Assembly: GCF_020379485.1 (NCBI RefSeq)
Contig: NC_063444.1
Span: forward strand, 6,272,652 to 6,336,651
Reading direction: 5' to 3'
DNA length: 64,000 bases
Source: Brassica napus
Taxonomy: Eukaryota > Streptophyta > Magnoliopsida > Brassicales > Brassicaceae
Position numbers and translations under genes: made by a program
Notes under the pieces: generated by a model
Seen by the model: only the letters and a program-made list of their open reading frames with translations
What the model was told of the DNA's origin: nothing
Databases searched by the model: none
Shown: positions 1-11,619 of the stretch, one piece after another
How the letters are laid out: the number at the start of each line of letters is the position of its first letter
Numbering within the stretch: the first letter of the stretch is position 1

Positions 1-335
1 GGTGAGGAGAGGATTCGCCGGTGAAGAGAGGCCGGAATCGCCGGAGAGTCGCCGAATCGCCGAAATCGCCGGAGAGGATCTTGAGAGAGGGAGAGGCCGC
101 GGAGATAACGAAGAAGAAAGGAGAAGGGTTTTTATTTCCGCGGATTCCGACGGACACGGGTTCGTCGGTATTCCGTCGGTATATTTAAAATATACCAAAT
201 GCCGATTCGCGAAAATTTTCAAGCGGTTTGGTTCTCCCGGGCTAATTGAAATTCCGACGGAACGTGTCCGTCAGTATTTTCCGACGGACACATTCCGTCG
301 GTATTTTCCGACGGAATTCCGACGACTTAGTGTTT
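1..335. repeat. CACTA-type subterminal repeat block, partial element cut by window edge
   Basis: From about 146 to 330 the sequence repeats CCGTCGG/CCGACGG-type units in both orientations, the same motif family that flanks the transposase gene further right. Bases 1-145 are GC- and GAGA-rich without a convincing gene. The open frame running through this stretch consists of repeat translation and is not a gene. It looks like the inner end of a second, related CACTA copy whose remainder lies outside the window. No clean terminal CACTA motif is seen here. A possible one, TTTTTTGTAGTG, ends at 462. Confidence 0.55.
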
Positions 336-653
336 AGGGTGTTATTTTCAAGTTTCTAAATGCAAAATCCAAACCTTTGATAATATATATAGTATTTGCA
401 TAAAGATTTAACAATAAAAATGTTTTATAACACGATTTTACACAACAATATTTTTTGTAGTGTAAGCTTATATAAATATGATTGTATAAGTACATAATGT
501 TAAGATGAGATGTTATGAAAACAATGATATGCATACATAAATATTTTAATGAGTTGTTATATTTGAACGGTTGCGATCTAATACTATACTAAACACTTAT
601 TATGTGTTATTTTCATAGTTTTGGCATCTAAATTTATAGATTTTTATGATTGA
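336..653. other. AT-rich spacer between CACTA blocks
   Basis: AT-rich sequence without coding features. A CACTA-like inverted terminus (TTTTTTGTAGTG, 451-462) is the only recognisable signal. It may mark the end of a small non-autonomous CACTA element or be chance. Confidence 0.4.
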
Positions 654-669
654 AACTTTATAGAAAAAC

Positions 670-842
670 CTGTCGTCGGTATTTCGTCGGAAAATACCGA
701 CGACATTCCGACGAACTTGTCGAGTTCGTCGGAATGTCGTCGGTATTTTCCGACGAAATACCGACGACCTTTCCAATTTTCAATGAAACCCGTTGTCGTC
801 GCTATGTCGTCGGTATATTGCGAGGGATTTCCGACGGACCAT
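670..842. repeat. CACTA subterminal repeats, left
   Basis: Direct and inverted copies of GTCGTCGG/CCGACGAC-type units, 10-20 bp apart. In CACTA elements such repeats bind the element's regulatory protein. They are followed by a run of about 22 A residues (844-866) abutting the transposase stop codon. Confidence 0.7.
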
Positions 843-866
843 TAAAAAAAAAAAAAAAAAAAAAAA

Positions 867-3800
867 CTAATCAGAATCTTCTGAATCTTCATCAAACTCC
901 CCAACCTCGGCTTCCGGCTCTGAATGTACGACAGCATCATGTCCAAACACAGTCAAATTCTCAACGAGTTGAACATTTTCCAAATCTTCAACTGCCTGGG
1001 CGTTGCTGGTAGACTCTGGTTGCAATGGTTCATCATCATCAGAAGTTCCATCCACTCGTCCTCTTGGGTTGATTTGCGTTACAGTAACCCATGGATCGTC
1101 TCTGTACGTCACCCGAGGGTAACTGATGTAGCACACCTATACATATCAATTATACAAAGTATTAGTTCAATATATAACATTAATTAATTATATTGGTAAA
1201 AAATTATGAATATATTGACATACCTGATCAGCTTGCGAACCAAGAATGAAGGGATCATAATATTGAAGTTTCCGCCGCGAATGAACTGATGTAACACCAA
1301 ACGCATCAATCTTCACTCCTCTATCTGGGGTGGTGTCATACCAATCACAATAGAATACTACACAACGCAATCCAACCATTCCAGGAAATTGGATTTCCAA
1401 TATTTCTTTTATGTTGCCGTAGTAGACATCGTCACCAGAAGAAGATGAAACACCAGCATCATATGTTGTCTTAGAATGACCTTTCCTTGTGAATGCATAT
1501 CCTCGCGTACAAAATTTAGGATATGATTTGACCACATAGTTTGGTCCCTGCACAAATTCGCGTACCCAATCATCGAACACAAGACCTCTGGCCAAACCAT
1601 CATTCACCTATAAAAAAAAACATATATGATTGCAAAATTAATTAGTTTATATATATTAAATTTAAACTAATCATTTGCATAGGGTAATAGGATATATGAC
1701 TCACATAACTACGAAGCCACGCAGCAAATCCGTTATCTCTAAGTTGTCGAAGCTCATCTTCTGTTGCATGCCTGTGAGTCATACGCAACTCCGCCATATA
1801 TACACTATATACAAAAATATTATCAATATGAAATAAATTTATTGAATATTAATCTAACAATAAATGAATAAATATTTTTACCTCTCATATTGTAGAACAT
1901 CTTCACAGTTGGTGAGCAAATATGTTTGCAAATGAGCGTTCTCAGTGTTCGTAAGTCTCCGCTTCGTGAATTTTCCACTAAGTCGTCCTATTTCCTTGAA
2001 CATGCTTGGGACAGTAACATGATATGTTGCTCTCTCCCCTCTATCATCATGCCGAGCAGGTCTTCGGTGTTTTGTTTGCACTTCTGGTGGAAAATAATTT
2101 TCAGCAAAGATTGCAGTTTCTTCATTGATCACCTGTGCCACTATAGATCCTTCCACCCTGCTTTGATTTTTGACCATCTTCTTCAGATGATGCATATAAC
2201 GCTCAAAAATATACATCCATCTGTACTGCACAGGACCACCAAGTTCCAATTCTCTTGCGAGATGAATAGCAAGATGTTCCATTACAGGACCACCAAGTTC
2301 CAATTGTCTTCAAATTATTAATTCCCTCTTCAGTCAATACTCTGCTGCATAAGTCACGGAAAAAAACGCTAATCCCTGCAATTGCTTCATGAACATTACG
2401 TGGCAATAATGCTGAAAAGGCAAACGGAAGGAGGCGCTGCATAATTACATGACAATCATGACTCTTCAAGCCAGTAAACTTTCCTTCGCTTCTATCAACG
2501 CAGTTCCCCAAATTTGATGCATATCCGTCAGGAAATTTCACTTTCTCTGTAATCCAATCAAAGAACTCTTCTTTTCTAGCACCATCTAGCCGATAAATGG
2601 GAAAAGGGGCCGTACCGTTCTCATCAACGTGAAGTTCAGAACGATCACAAATATCGACTAAATCCAACCTTGACTTCAAATTATCCTTCGTTTTACCTTG
2701 GATGTTAAGGACTGTGTTCATCAGATTATCGAAGAAGTTCTTCTCAATATGCATGACATCTAAATTATGCCGCAATAGATGACTCTCCCAATATGGTAGA
2801 TCCCAGAAAATACTCTTTTTGTGCCAGTTATGTAGCTCTCCAACCGCATTGACTCGAATGTTTTCATGTCCACCTACATCTGGCGTCCTTTCTGCATCAA
2901 AATACCTAAACTGCTTCAACAAATCTTTCCCACTAACTTCCTCAGGTGGACCATCAAACACCTGCTTGTTCTTCGTAAACGAAGTCTTACTCCTGCGGTA
3001 TGGATGATCAGGTGGTAGAAATCGTCTGTGACAGTCAAACCAACACGTTTTCCTTCCGTTCTTTAGTTGGAAAGCATCTGTGTCATCTTGACAATATGGA
3101 CATGATAGCTTCCCATGTGTTGTCCATCCAGATAACATACCATATGCTGGAAAGTCACTTATTGTCCACATAAGTACTGCCCGCATCTGAAAGTTTTCTT
3201 TGCGCGAAACATCGTATGTCTCAAAACCATGCGCCCATAGTTGTTGCAACTCATATATTAGTGGTTGAAGAAACACATCTAGTGATCTTTTAGGATGATC
3301 TGGCCCGGGGACTAGAATTGAGAGAAACAAAAACTCTCGTCGCATGCACAAGCTCGGCCGTAAGTTGTACGGTGTCACAATAACTGGCCATAGAGAATAC
3401 TGCCTTCCATGCTTTCCAAATGGGCTGAAACCATCAGTAGATAATCCAAGATAAACATTTCTTCTCTCTTCCGCAAATTCTGGATATGTTGACTGGAAAT
3501 GTTTCCAAGCCTTTGCATCTGAAGGATGTCTAATCTCACCATTTGTGGAATGCTCTGCATGCCATCTCATTGCTTTTGCTGTGCGCTCACACTGATACAA
3601 CCTCTTCAATCTTTCCGTCAAAGGCAAATACCACATTCTTTTGAATGGGATCGGAACTCTTCCCCTCGTCTCCTGATAACGAGGTTTCCCACAAAATTTG
3701 CATACATTCCGTGTCTCATCCGCTCTCCAGTAGATCATGCAGTTGTCAATACATACATCTATCACTTCATACGGTAGTTGAAGACCTGCAACAAGTTTCT

Positions 3801-4440
3801 GAACCTCGTAGTATGAACCCGGTGCAAGGTTATCCTCAGGTAGAATACCTTTGACAAAATCAGTAATCGCATCCATACATTCTTCAGCCAAATTATAGTC
3901 TGTCTTAATACCCATTAATCTAGTTGCAGATGATAAGACTGAATGACCATCTCTACAATTTTGATACAAAGGTTGTTTTCCTGCATCCAACATGTCAAAA
4001 AATCTCCTAGACTCGGGGTTTGGTTCTTCCCCTCTATAATGATCATGTACCATCTGCTCAGTACCTACACCATAATCTATATCCGTTCTAGATTCTTCTA
4101 ACCTAATATCAGGCTGAGGTTCACTAACAGGCTGAGGTTCGCTAGTACTACCATATTCATAACCAGTTTCCCCATGAAGGTACCAAACTTTATAATTACG
4201 TGAAAACCCTTTCATATACAAATGAGTCCAAACATCAAATTCTTTTATAACCTTATTATTATTGCAAGAAGAGCAGAGACATCTTAACATACCACTTTTT
4301 GCATCCGGTTGCTGTTGAACAAGCCTCATGAATTCTCCAATCCCTTGAACGTATTCTTCCGTAAGCAAATTGGTGTTCGGATCCAAATGAGGTTTATCCA
4401 TCCACGAACGATAATAAACTTCTGAAGACATGATTTTCAC
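867..4440 (-). pseudogene. TNP2-like CACTA transposase, four exons, frameshifted
   Basis: The gene encodes the transposase that would cut and re-insert CACTA elements. Exon 1 (4440-1882) starts MKIMSSEVYYRSW and has a transposase-associated N-terminal domain (about residues 8-90, with CLCSSCNN), then the Transposase_21/TNP2 core (about 330-570; LSTDGFSPFG, GPDHPKRSLDVFLQPL, DFPAYGMLSGW, CPYC), then a DUF4218-type region continuing in another frame (2303-1882; GGPVQYRWMYIFERYM). The remaining exons, by splice signals and continuity, are 1804-1705, 1607-1224 (DUF4216-like; VVFYCDWYDT) and 1136-867 (acidic tail). Introns start GTAAAA, GTGAGT and GTATGT and end TAG. The frame breaks near 2303-2320, where a repeated ACAGGACCACCAAGTTCC motif replaces conserved sequence, so no full-length protein is expected. 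The boundaries are my inference; no transcript evidence is available. Confidence 0.75.
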
Positions 4441-4534
4441 GGAATTGTTATGACTAAAGAGAATGAAGAGAGAATGAAGTGTGAATGAGTTGAATGAGGA
4501 GGGGTTGTATTTATAGGAAATTGCTTACGGACCT

Positions 4535-4925
4535 CCGACGACTTTCCGACGGAATTCCGACGGATGTAAAGAAGTCCGTCGGAATTCCGTCGGAATTGTC
4601 GGCAACGGTCACATGGTTCGTCGGAATTCCGTCGGAATATACCGATGGAATTCCGACGACTTTGCTATTAATCGGAATGTCGTCGGAATTTCGTCGGAAT
4701 ATACCGACGAACTTCCGACGACTACAACGGTTACATTTTTTATCGGAATGTCGTCGAAAAGTCGTCGGAAAATTCCGACGAACCTAATGTCGTCGGAATT
4801 CCGTCGGAAATGGCCGACGGAATTCCGACGACTTAATTTTTTTGGATTTGGTCGGAAATTTGTCAGTATTCCGTCGCAAATGTCCGACGACCTTGGTGTC
4901 CGTCGGAAGATCCGTCGGAATTCGG
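4535..4925. repeat. CACTA subterminal repeats, right
   Basis: About 390 bp packed with TTCCGACGG/CCGTCGGAA units in both orientations. The open frames over this stretch on both strands (about 4494-4981) are translations of the repeat and are not genes. Confidence 0.8.
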
Positions 4926-4928
4926 TGT

Positions 4929-4942
4929 GTTTTCTTGTAGTG
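4929..4942 (-). repeat. CACTA terminal inverted repeat, right end
   Basis: The minus strand reads CACTACAAGAAAAC from 4942 to 4929. The next bases outward are TTT, the possible 3-bp target duplication. Confidence 0.8.
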
Positions 4943-5474
4943 TTTTTAGTCATTTTGTTTCTTGAAAAGTTTTTTTTGTGACAAAAATTTGAAAAAAAAA
5001 GTTGTTTAAGAAAATTGTCCTAATTAAAATGATTCTCTTTCCCTTTCTCCTACCACCATTAATTTCTTACTTTAAAAGTTAATAACAATCAATAGAATTC
5101 TATACACAAGTAATGAAAATCTATGTATAAATATTTGATAAAATTTGTTAAATTTAGTTAACTTTGTAAATTTTTCTCAACTATTAAAATCATCAAATTC
5201 CACATAAATTCATGTTTCAATAACCCCTTAATTTAACTCAATATGAATGAGTGATAACAACGATTAATGTGATTAAGACTTAACAATAACATACTCTTTT
5301 GTAAACAAAGAGCATCTAACCATGTAGTAGGTAATAGGTATGGGGTATTTGACATATTTTTAGTGACATGCATGTGTATTTTGGTTCCACTGGTCAAAAG
5401 GTTTGAATGAGTATCCAGTTTGACCATCACGTGGCGAAGCCTCACTTGTTTTCGGGGTACAGTACCTGACTAGA
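4943..5474. other. AT-rich intergenic sequence
   Basis: No open frame, repeat or RNA signal that I can support. Confidence 0.5.
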
Positions 5475-5477
5475 TAA

Positions 5478-5995
5478 GAGCAACTCCAGAGGGAGTTTGT
5501 TTAGGTTATCTAAACTTTAAGAATGTGATAACTGTGGTCTTCTTTTACCAAGTGTGATAAAAAGAAAATAGGAAAAAGAAAATAAGAGAGAGAGTCACGA
5601 AGTATCTTCTTTTACCAATTTTAAGAACTCTTAGACCACAATTATCAAGTTCAAGGGGCCCATAAAAATGGTAAAAACCGATCACAAAAGACGTAAGACA
5701 AGGATCGAGTTAAAGTGGATTTTCTGCACCGTACGAAGACCCTCAATGATACGTGACGATCCGCGATTGATGATATTTTAATTTTTTTTAATCAAAAAAA
5801 AAAAAAATTAAGAAACCCTCTAAAAATTTTAGAAATAATCATACTCTTATTCACCTGTAACGCCATGTGTTTTTTCATCACTAACTCAATTTTTTAAAAA
5901 TAATTAAAATTTAATTATATAATTACATAAAACTATAATATTATTATTTTGGTGATAAGAAGCTACACTTTAAATACTAATGGATGGAGCTGCTC
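5478..5995. mobile_element. Harbinger-like MITE (518 bp)
   Basis: The ends form short inverted repeats: GAGCAACTCCA at 5478-5488 and the complement of GAGCAGCTCCA at 5985-5995. The flanks TAA (5475-5477) and TAG (5996-5998) fit a 3-bp target duplication with one change. The interior has no coding capacity and is rich in A/T with repeated CTTCTTTTACCA segments. PIF/Harbinger-type MITEs have this architecture. The call is moderate because the inverted repeats are short. Confidence 0.5.
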
Positions 5996-5998
5996 TAG

Positions 5999-7380
5999 GG
6001 GAATCAATGGTTCTCGAAGATACCGACATAAATACTCAAATTCATTTTGTAGCCACTTTTGAATTTTGTCTCCTACTTTACATTTCTTTGCAAACAACTC
6101 GCCCTCGGCCTTGTAATCCTTATCCTACAAAATAACACCTATGTTTTATCTCCTTTTAAAACAATTATAAACATAAATGGAAATTTTAGAAAATTTATAG
6201 GGAAACATTTTCAGTTCTCAGTCTTCGTTATTGTTAATTATGTTTTGAAAATTGTAAAATATTTGGTAGTGAAAAACCAATTTCTGCATAATATATTTTT
6301 TGCTCTTTCCATATTGTATTCTATTGTATTATATACTTCAGTTATTTCCATAATATATCAGCCATCTGTTTGCATATCTCTTTCGAATTCACATGTGAGT
6401 GGTTGTTTTTAACTTTGCCTTTTTATTTGTCGTCTTTTTTTTTTTTTGCATGGGATGGTGAATCATGTCCATTGTACTGGTGTCTTATTCGCACGTGGCT
6501 CATAACTTTCTCCCTCTGTTCAAAAACTCGCCCGAGTTGCCGAGTTTACGGCCAGATAATCGCTGATCGGAAGGGGACCGTGGCGACTAAGGGCTGATCG
6601 GAGTGGCTAGGCGGCGGACCGATTCTTTGCCGAGTTAGCCGTGGAACTATTGAAATTGGCGCCTAAAATCTCCAACCGCGTTTGTTCGATTTGATAGTTC
6701 TGCAAAGTTTTGGTCTAGATAATTATCATAGCAACGTGGATGATTCTTGTTATAAGCAGTCAGAAAAAAACTAAAAAAAACGAAGACAATCATGTGTTAT
6801 GGCAAAGTGCGGCGATTAGGTTGTAGAGAAGCGACATATTTGTGAGGAAAAGGATGAGGCTAGAGTAGTAATTTCATATTTAACTGATAAAATAAAATAA
6901 AATGCAAAATAGCAAACATCACATATCGAATCCGGGTCATGATCATGTGATTAATATCTTCTAACCGCTGGACCAAGTTATATAATGATATTTAGTACCA
7001 AAGCTATCAACATATAGTATATAAACGATATAAAAACCCTAAACCTAGGCCCCGATTAATCCCCGCGTAATCTCCAATTTTTCGGTAACTCGCTAGGCCC
7101 GCTGTTACCGCCCGACTAGCGCCTAGCGTAGTTCCGAACAGGGCTTTCTCCTAATATGATTTTTTAGCTGCTCTATTCAGTATTCAGTATGTTGCTATGT
7201 TTCAAATTATTTACTTAAATGTGTTTTTGAATTGTTTAAAATCTTAAAGATTTACGATCAGTAATTTCAAATTATATAAAATTTTATCATGTGAAACTAA
7301 CTTTAACAACTAGTCTCCGCTGGTCTCGGATGTTTTTTAAAGCACAACATATTTTCATTCATTCCAGAGGATATCAGTGG
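5999..7380. other. Intergenic DNA with transposon scraps
   Basis: Open frames at 6059-6412 and 6370-6597 show no recognisable domain and skewed AT composition. A patch at about 7040-7142 (TAGGCCCCGATTAATCC, CGCTAGGCCCGCTG, CGCCTAGCG) has the palindromic GGCCTAG/CGCCTAG style of plant non-autonomous repeats, as does 6535-6660. A tRNA-like segment is listed separately. Confidence 0.4.
6923..6975 (-). repeat. tRNA-like segment, possible SINE head
   Basis: On the minus strand TGGTCCAGCGG (6975-6965) resembles a pol III A box, and GGATTCGATAT (6933-6923) a B box, about 31 nt apart as in tRNAs and tRNA-derived SINEs. The B box departs from the consensus GGTTCGANTCC and I cannot fold a full cloverleaf, so this is either a decayed SINE or a tRNA relic. 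Confidence 0.35.
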
Positions 7381-9226
7381 ATCCAAATGTAAACTTTTTG
7401 CATTTCACAAGGACAATTTGATGCGCAGAGTAAACGGGTGGACTGGTAGATGGCTCTCAAAAGGGGGGAAGGAGGTAATGATCAAGTCCATTCTACTCGC
7501 TCTCCTGACATACGTCATGTCGACATTTTTGCTTCCATTAGAGATTTGTGAGAACCTCGCTAGTGCCATTGCACAATTTTGGTGGAGTTCGAATCCCCCA
7601 AAAAGAGGCATACACTGGGCGAAATGGGAAAATGTGTGTTTACCAAAAGAGGAAGGAGGAATTGGGTTCAGATTGATTCACGAGTTCAATTTAGCATTAC
7701 TGGCAAAAAAATTATGGAGATTGATACAGTACCCTGATTCACTCGTTGCCAGAGTGTTGAAGGGTAGATATTATAGGATGACCTCGCCATTGCGAGCAGT
7801 CTCTTCAAGCAGTCCATCATATGTGTGGACAAGCATCTCCGCCTCACGGAAACTACTATTCCTGGGGATCAAACAGAAGATTCATTCTGGCTATGAAGTT
7901 AGGGTGTGGGAGGATCCATGGATCCCAACAAGACCTGCTAGACCAGCTATACCTGTAGCGCCTGTGATGAACCCGAACATGAGAGTTAGTGATCTCATTA
8001 ACCAGGACTCGAAGGAATGGGAGGAAGGGACGTTAGAGAACTATGTCCATCCTGGTGATATACCACTTATTCGCAGTATGGCCATAAGCTCTACTCATCG
8101 TCAAGATTCTTTCTGCTGGGAATACACGAGGAATGGACAATACACAGTTAAGTCTGGATATTGAGTTGCTCAAAATCTGCTGAAGCTAGATGAGGAAAAG
8201 CTGATACTGGAACCAAGTATCACTAAACTTCAAGCCTTTGCTTGGAAGTTGAAAGCGCCTAGGAAGATATGTCATTTAATATGGCAAGTGATAACGGGTC
8301 AGGTGGCAATAACGAGAAATTTAGTAAGAAAAAATATGCGGTGTGATAACTACTGCCCGAGGTGTGGGGAGGCAGAAGAATCTGTAACTCATGCTATATT
8401 TGAATGCCCTCCTGCTCTGCAAGCATGGTCTTTATCGACAACTCCTACAAGCCCATGCATATTTCCAGCGTCAAGTGTCTATACAAACATGGACTATCTA
8501 TTCTGGAAGAAAAAGAATATCATAGCATTAGACCAAGACATGGATCCTTATCCCTGGATAATATGGTATATATGGAAGGCTCGCAATGATAAGTTCTTCA
8601 GGGGAATAGACAGAGATCCTTTGGAGTTAGTCCGATATGCAGAAAGCGAATGCCAAGCCTGGTTTAGTGCAAACGAGTTGATACCACCGGTAGTGCAAGA
8701 CATCAACAATGAGGAAAACCAAGTCTTAAGCTTGAGTAATATTTGCCTCCTGGATGGATCATGGACAGCTTTCGATAGCTTCAGTGGATGCGGATGGGTT
8801 TGGATGGATAGCGGGGAGAACATACAACTTATGGGTACACAGAACTTCACTCGATGTGAATCAGCATTGCATTCTGAGATAGAAGCATTGCGCTGGGCGA
8901 TGGAGAATATGCTTCAACACTCGCCATGTCAGAGCTCTGGAACAGACTGTAAGGAGCTGATTGCTATGATAAATGAACCCCAAAAATGGCCAAGATTTGC
9001 GACAGAATTGGAGAAGATAGAGACGTTGCAGATCTGCTTTCCGGACTTCAAAATCATACATGTTCCATGAGTGCGCAATCAGTTTTCGGACTTTTTAGCT
9101 AAGACTGCTAGGACATTTCGGAGAGAGTTACTTTTTATTGGTTGTTCTATTCCGGTCTGCTTACCCAGACTACCTCAAGCTTGACTAATAGAATGACCGT
9201 TCGACGTCAAAAAAAAAAAAAAAAAA
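7381..9226 (+). mobile_element. 5'-truncated L1-type LINE with poly(A) tail
   Basis: Only the 3' part of ORF2 is present, followed by a short 3' UTR (AATAGAATGACCGTTCGACGTC) and a run of about 17 A residues ending near 9226, the usual plant L1 tail. The 5' truncation point is near 7380-7420 but not sharply defined, and no convincing target duplication was found. Endonuclease and the catalytic part of reverse transcriptase are missing. Confidence 0.8.
7421..9184 (+). pseudogene. LINE ORF2 C-terminal fragment: zf-RVT and RNase H
   Basis: A single frame runs from 7421 to a natural stop at 9182-9184, interrupted by TGA at 8162-8164 and 9068-9070. The order of parts is: post-RT region (VNGWTGRWLSKGGKEVMIKS, KEEGGIGFR, WEDPWIP); a zinc-ribbon reverse-transcriptase-associated domain (KAPRKICHLIWQ, CPRCGEAEESVTHAIFECP); and an RNase H-like domain with DGSW, the SEIEAL glutamate and a later GTDCKEL aspartate. 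In plant L1 elements this domain degrades the RNA strand during target-primed reverse transcription. Both nonsense codons could arise by one G-to-A or C-to-T change. It is a dead fragment. Confidence 0.8.
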
Positions 9227-9836
9227 CTTAAAACGATTACATGGAAAAAAGTAACATAATATTTATAGGAAAATTAAAAAACAAAGCAAAAGAAAGATAA
9301 GATACAAATTTAGATTTAGATAAGTTTGATAAAGTGTCGAAATTGATTCGAAAGAATCCACTCGTTAGTAATCTCATAGAAAAAAATACTACGTCCTTCA
9401 GATTTTTCAGAGTTGGAAATAGTCACTATCATTCGTGACGTTAAACGCTCCACCACCTTTATTCGCTGGCCACAGATGCTATTATCAGAGCCGGTCCTGC
9501 CCTATTACAAAAAAAATGTTTATTATGCATCTTAACTTTTACATAATAAAAATGACTATTAAAAACTTGCAATAAAAAAAAAACAATTGCATCTGTGAGA
9601 TTCAGATGAATAAACAAAAAAAAAATTGTTTTTTTTAATTACAGTTTGGATTATAACTGAAAATCAACAAATTTTTTTTTTGTGAATAAACAATTAATTG
9701 TGTCTAACGAAAAGAAGCTGAGAAGACTGTGTCACAAGTCACAACCAAACTCAACGGCATAACTGATTCCAGCTCTCATTATTAAATATTTTTTATATAT
9801 AAAAGTTTTGTTATCATTTAAATCATAACTATCTAA
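9227..9836. other. AT-rich intergenic sequence
   Basis: Poly-A/T-rich DNA without coding features that I can recognise. Confidence 0.5.
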
Positions 9837-10044
9837 GACCATGATTAACTCAGGGTTCTTAGAGTAAGATTCTTAGCGGAAGTTAAGAAACTGTTTCTTA
9901 ACTTTTTAACTAAAAAGGCTAAGAACCGGTTTTTAAAGTCCTTATTTAAGAACCGGTTCTTAGCTTTTTTAGTTAAAAGTTAAGAAACAGTTTCTTAACT
10001 TCCGCTAAGAATCTCATCCTAAGAACCCCGGGTTAATCATGCTC
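9837..10044. mobile_element. Fold-back MITE (208 bp), TAA target duplication
   Basis: The element is almost one perfect inverted repeat: GACCATGATTAA... on the left pairs with ...TTAATCATGCTC on the right, and the arms continue through GGGTTCTTAG, TTCTTAGCGGAAGTTAAG and CTAAGAACCGG up to the centre near 9940. It is flanked by TAA at 9834-9836 and 10045-10047. The TWA duplication and GAGCATGATTAA-type terminus fit a PIF/Harbinger MITE. The transcript would form a hairpin of about 100 bp. Confidence 0.8.
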
Positions 10045-10047
10045 TAA

Positions 10048-10770
10048 GAGTCTATAACTCTCCTAATATTATAATGTTATATGAACCGACTTTCTTATTT
10101 TATTTCCTTTGTCAACTTAATTTATTTTACACTTAAATATTAGACATATACATAACAAACATATATGTACATATAGAAAAAAACATTGGAATAGGGGGCC
10201 CCGCCAAGTGGGGACCCCATTCAAATGTTTCACGATACTATGCACAAGTCCGTCTCTGGCTATTATCAAAATATAAACTAAGATCAGACTATTATACTTT
10301 AGTATTTACGTGACGCAAGATATCGACTCCCGAAAAGGACCTAAATAGTTCAAGCCGTAAACCTTCAGTCTCGCCGTTTGGATTCTATATGTATTTGCAG
10401 GCAACTTAGAACCCATCTCTTCCATTGTCATGGACTAGATTGTTTGGTTCCAAGGGAAAAAACTGCATTCCTCGATACTTCTTGAATAATATTTTGGTTG
10501 TACTTTCCATTTTTCATTGCTTGTTTCTCAGTTTATTTTTTTGATCTCTCCTTAGGAAAAGAATTGGTGGTTTATAATTGTAACCAATTTCTGATGAAAA
10601 AGCTATCTATCGCTAAGGTTAATAAACATATGAATGCGAGCACACGGCCTAGAATGTGTATTGGACGGAACCATCTGGCCCTTCAATTATTTCTTGGTCA
10701 GTACTGGCAATTCTTTAGTTACCAAATGTAAAAATAACTTGAGTAATTAATTAGGGAAAAATTAGCAAAG
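10048..10770. other. Intergenic sequence
   Basis: No supported gene. A short hairpin GGGGCCCC...GGGGACCCC lies near 10196-10216. The 77-codon open frame at 10498-10731 has no recognisable feature. Confidence 0.4.
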
Positions 10771-10909
10771 TGTTATAAAAGTAATGGAAAAATCTATCAT
10801 TCATAACATAGAAGTTCCTTATATAGGAGATTACACCGTCATAGATAAATGAAAAGATTACAAATCATAATCTCTTAGTTATGAGCCATCCACAATCTGG
10901 TTCATAATA
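10771..10909 (-). repeat. Copia 3' LTR (139 bp)
   Basis: Starts TGTTATAAAAGTAATGG on the plus strand and ends TTCATAATA. It keeps about 20 bp (ATTCATAACATAGAAGTTCC region) missing from the other LTR. Confidence 0.85.
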
Positions 10910-11619
10910 CTCCCCTTTGGATGCCACAACCATTTAGAGTTTGTAATGTGCTTTAATGTTGCATCATTAAAACCTTACCAGGAAAACCCAATTGGGACAA
11001 AACCATGGTGAAGGAAAAAGAGTACAACACAAATTACTCTCCCCTGATTTGGACATTACTAAAGGTCCCTTGGACCTCTCCAATTTTCTGCAATCCGTGG
11101 GTGATGAAGATCTTGGACAAAATATGCTTCGTCCTCGAACATGATAATTGGTTCTTCTTTACCATCGGCCATGCCACAATCTGATCGAACATATTGAGTC
11201 ATCGACCTCAAATACACACACACGAAATCTTGGATGATGTTGATGTGATATGCGTGTACCACCATGTGTAAAACATAACCTGTCTGAAAACAAATCAACA
11301 AAACCAAATAACCCCTCTTTGGGCTGGTTAGTATAAAATAAACCAAAATCAAAGGCTTCTTCATCGTCCTTCTTATGGACCAATCAGATCAGTGTCTAAA
11401 ACAAGACTTCTGCATTGTCCATCTCAGGACTAAATGGCCTTCTTTATCGTCCACATTTGGACTGAATGGATCAGTATCCAAAACAAGTGATCTCACGCCC
11501 ATGTACTAGATAATGAGTGAGACTGGTCCATATTAAATCTCTCGAGTACCCTTTTCTGTATATACTATTTGATGCACAAGGATTTCATTGTTAATGTACC
11601 TAAGCTGTAATCCCAAACA

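Larger units (their letters stand above)
654..4942 (-). mobile_element. CACTA (En/Spm) DNA transposon with TNP2-like transposase
   Basis: The right end is clear: the minus strand begins CACTACAAGAAAAC at 4942-4929, the classic CACTA terminus, followed inward by dense CCGACGG/CCGTCGG subterminal repeats (about 4535-4925). A matching subterminal block lies at 670-842 on the other side. The transposase gene (867-4440, minus strand) is between them. The left terminus is degraded; AACTTTATAGAAAAAC at about 654-669 is the best candidate and gives no matching 3-bp target duplication. The length of about 4.3 kb is short for an autonomous CACTA element, which often also encodes a TNPA-like protein. 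None is seen here. Confidence 0.8.

Noticed and set aside
4494..4981. Open frames on both strands at the CACTA right end
   Set aside because: They are translations of CCGACGG subterminal repeats (RRNSVG, FRRNIPT repeats).
6059..6597. Two AT-rich open frames
   Set aside because: No recognisable domain, low-complexity hydrophobic translation, no splice or promoter context.
7405..9061. Minus-strand open frames over the LINE
   Set aside because: They are shadows of the plus-strand RT/RNase H frame, which has clear motifs.
10498..10731. 77-codon open frame
   Set aside because: No family resemblance; the length is expected by chance in this amount of DNA.
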